Assembly: GCA_002914845.1 (NCBI GenBank)
Contig: JXTC01000395.1
Coordinates: forward strand, 172,957 to 236,956
Origin: Trema orientale
Lineage: Eukaryota; Streptophyta; Magnoliopsida; Rosales; Cannabaceae
Length of the DNA: 64,000 nucleotides
Reading direction: 5' to 3'
The notes beneath the pieces are model-generated. The model saw only the letters and a list, made by a program, of their open reading frames with translations, did not search any database and had not been told where the DNA came from. Shown here one piece after another: positions 61,935 through 64,000 of this stretch. Each line of letters opens with the position of its first letter. Positions within the stretch are counted from its first letter, which is position 1. The position numbers and the translations under genes were made by a program.

Positions 61935-63589
61935 CTATTGGGGGAGTTTGGCAATCCAGCCATCTTGATCAATGAACGATGATCTGGAATACTCATCATT
62001 GATCAGCGAATCACTAAGCTTCTTTTCCCATGCAACGCGCTTGGAAGTGTCGGACCCTGGTCCTTTACAATCAACCTCGGCATACGTAAACTTATCCCTA
62101 ATTAGATCACAAAAAAAAAAATGTTATAATTAACTAACAGTACATCATATATATATATATATATTTACGGGTACTGCTTATTTTTCTTTCACCTATATAA
62201 TTATTTTACTCAATTAAAATTAATCGTGCATGTCTTTTCATAATAAAAATTAAAAAAAAACCTACAAATAAGTAAAAAAAAAATTACCTATTGAATTGGT
62301 ATATATATATATCTTACAACAACGGATGTAGATCAAGGTTATCAATTGGCGCAAATCACATAATGTTAAGACATTTTTTTGTCCTTAGCAAAATTACGTA
62401 CGCTACTAATTAATTTATTAATAAATAGAGTGCATGTAACTTACTCTTCGCCTTGGTGAAGCCAAGCATCCCAACCTTGAGGAGCTACGATGGAACCTAA
62501 ATCAGTTCCATGAAATATGACTCGAGAATAAGCTCCATAAGCTCTTCCCAGCAGCACTTGGCCACTCCCGAAAACCGAACCTTGTCTGAATACAAACCCA
62601 CCGGGATCACTAGGCGATGCTCGACCTTGTGCTGTTATATATCCCACATTAGTCTCTGGTACCATCCCAACTGTCACATTTATCCATGAGTTCTGCATGC
62701 ATTTATATATTTAGTCATTAATAATTGATACAAAATCATGTCTGCTCTCATATAGGATTAATATTGATTTGTTAGGATCCATATATTATTCCAAGAATTG
62801 TGTTTTTTCAGTAATCAAACTTTAATTTCAATAGGATTAATAGTCTTTAAAACGCTGTATCAGTAGTCCCTTTAACATGATCTTTCGCCAATTTTCTACC
62901 CAAAAAAAAGAAAAAAGAAAGCGTTTAACTAGTACTAGTCCGTAATATGTCATTTTCTTTTTCCCATTACAAAGTGACGAAAATTGTGCTCTTATGAACT
63001 AATGGTATGGCTCTAACTTTAAAAGTAATGATCAATGACATTGATTTTTATCAAAATTTAGGACCAATAAAACAATTAATTAATTAGTGTCAAATGATCA
63101 ATGACATTGACTTTTATCAAAATTTAGGACCAATAAAAAAAATTAATTAATTAGTGTCTACTTACGTTCAATCCAACTATATCTACTTCATTATAACTAG
63201 TTAGTAGGCTTAATTTCTACGAGCAGTTTGTACGGCCCACAAAAAACAAAGGAGAAAAGAACACAACTACCTCAAAAAGAAAATGATAACACAAGAATAT
63301 TCTTTGTAGTACTAATTACCATTACGTATCTATTTATTATAATTAACATTACCTCGTAATAAGATTGAGCATAACCAAAAATAAAGTCCATGGCTCCTTC
63401 AATGTAACAATTTTCGAAATAATGGCGACCCGTTACATCCCACAATGTATCTTGAAGACCTAGGAATCCACATTCGAAAAATGCGGATTTATCACCATAA
63501 ATTCTCGCTGCCACTGCCTGTGTCACGTTAGAATTGCTCCCAATGCCATCGTTCCAAGAAAAATCACGTACAGCCCGATTGTAGGAGTT
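61935..63589 (-). CDS. Pectin methylesterase, 3' part (5' end beyond the window)
   Basis: Pectinesterases (CE8, right-handed beta helix) remove methyl esters from cell-wall homogalacturonan. Three exons are visible: 63353-63589, 62445-62692 and 61935-62097, in frame with each other, giving about 215 C-terminal residues ending [11 protein letters not shown]8 signatures appear in order: QAVAARI (oxyanion Gln), GLQDTLWD (second Gln and the general acid Asp), [15 protein letters not shown] (nucleophile Asp) and [15 protein letters not shown] (catalytic Arg). The canonical LGRAW or GRPW tryptophan, which helps bind substrate, is Tyr here. The AMDFIFG-QS-YE style resembles plant pectinesterase 29/66-type members without a PMEI pro-region, but the N terminus is not in view. 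Upstream exons, signal peptide and promoter lie past 64000 or in unrecognised sequence. A 66-bp tandem repeat lies in the intron between the first two visible exons. Confidence 0.9.
62167..62300. mobile_element. Possible MITE family A relic in pectinesterase intron
   Basis: The right side (ACCTACAAATAAGTAAAAAA, ATTACCTATTGAATTGGTAT) resembles family A right ends, and (TA)n flanks it. The left end is poorly preserved. Confidence 0.4.
63028..63158. repeat. 66-bp tandem duplication in pectinesterase intron
   Basis: ATGATCAATGACATTGA starts at 63028 and 63094. The units continue with TTTTATCAAAATTTAGGACC and a shared AATTAATTAATTAGTGTC end. Confidence 0.9.
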
Positions 63590-64000
63590 CTGCATATATA
63601 GGAGTTTTCACCATATATTTCGTGAGTAATATTTAGATAAAACGACAATATGTCAAAACATAATCATATGAAAAATATGAAATAAAATAAGCGATGTTGA
63701 AATGGCATATATACCCTATCAATTATTAACCCTAAAACAATCCATGACCGCCTAATCTCATATTTTTTTTTTAAAGGGTAAAGTATAGATACTTTATAAC
63801 TAGAGCTAATTAACCAGAGCGACTGAACTGTAATACGGAAGTACTTAGTGAATAGGCCACTCCACTCACAACTAAGCACAAAATGAAATGAAAAGCGCCA
63901 CATAATCTCTTGCATGTATTTAATTATGTATTTAATTATAATCTCTTGCATATATATTGAGCTAGCTAATACTTATGAGAAGTGCGTTTTATCTATAATA
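63590..64000. other. Intron or 5' region of the pectinesterase, no exon recognised
   Basis: AT-rich. I could not place another pectinesterase exon here. A frame spanning 63664-63951 gives no recognisable CE8 motif. Confidence 0.4.

Noticed and set aside
63664..63951. A further upstream pectinesterase exon
   Set aside because: No CE8 motif and no convincing acceptor-donor pair could be matched to the family.
1..64000. CRISPR arrays, operons, ribosome binding sites
   Set aside because: The window is plant nuclear DNA; tandem repeats found have no regular spacer pattern.

Overview
The window is nuclear DNA of a flowering plant, most likely a woody or rosid-type eudicot. The evidence is AT-rich intergenic DNA, genes split by many short GT-AG introns, plant-only families (class I KNOX, laccase, pectin methylesterase, IREG3-type plastid transporter) and many small inverted-repeat transposons. 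I cannot name the species. Two runs of N (19248-20145 and 39109-39540) and one ambiguous base (38471) mark it as a draft assembly. No bacterial features, CRISPR array, rRNA or convincing tRNA were seen.

Every recognisable gene reads on the minus strand. From low to high coordinate they are: a broken class I KNOX homeobox gene (1001-3916); an EFR3 / SEMI-ROLLED LEAF 2 armadillo-type plasma-membrane scaffold with 19 coding exons (6526-14662); RPAP3, a TPR co-chaperone adaptor (22570-26342); an INO80 complex subunit B-like protein with PAPA-1 and HIT zinc finger regions (27468-30861); a LAC17-type laccase with a near-perfect miR397 site (32573-35376); a kelch-repeat protein (39642-43439); an IREG3/MAR1-type chloroplast member of the ferroportin family (54311-59232); and the 3' part of a pectin methylesterase (61935-63589, running off the window). 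For the six complete genes I joined exons at splice sites by hand and each model closes in frame: 1001, 432, 582, 578, 644 and 601 residues.

The genes do not form one pathway. Two act on the cell wall (laccase in lignin polymerisation, pectinesterase in pectin demethylesterification). Two are chaperone or chromatin factors, one is a plasma-membrane scaffold and one a plastid envelope transporter.

The intergenic DNA is rich in small transposons. They include at least five adjacent inverted-repeat elements at 45.7-51.4 kb, several sharing a GGRWTAAT-like terminus and 9-bp target duplications (Mutator type). Two MITE families have copies in gene introns, a Tourist-like MITE has a TTA target duplication, and a Helitron 3' end abuts the first assembly gap. 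The most interesting observations are the KNOX gene, whose MEINOX half stays open while its ELK-homeodomain half carries several lesions; the Helitron end paired with an apparent empty-site copy across the gap, suggesting a heterozygous insertion merged by the assembler; two GC-AG introns supported by conserved protein sequence; and the Mutator-like cluster.
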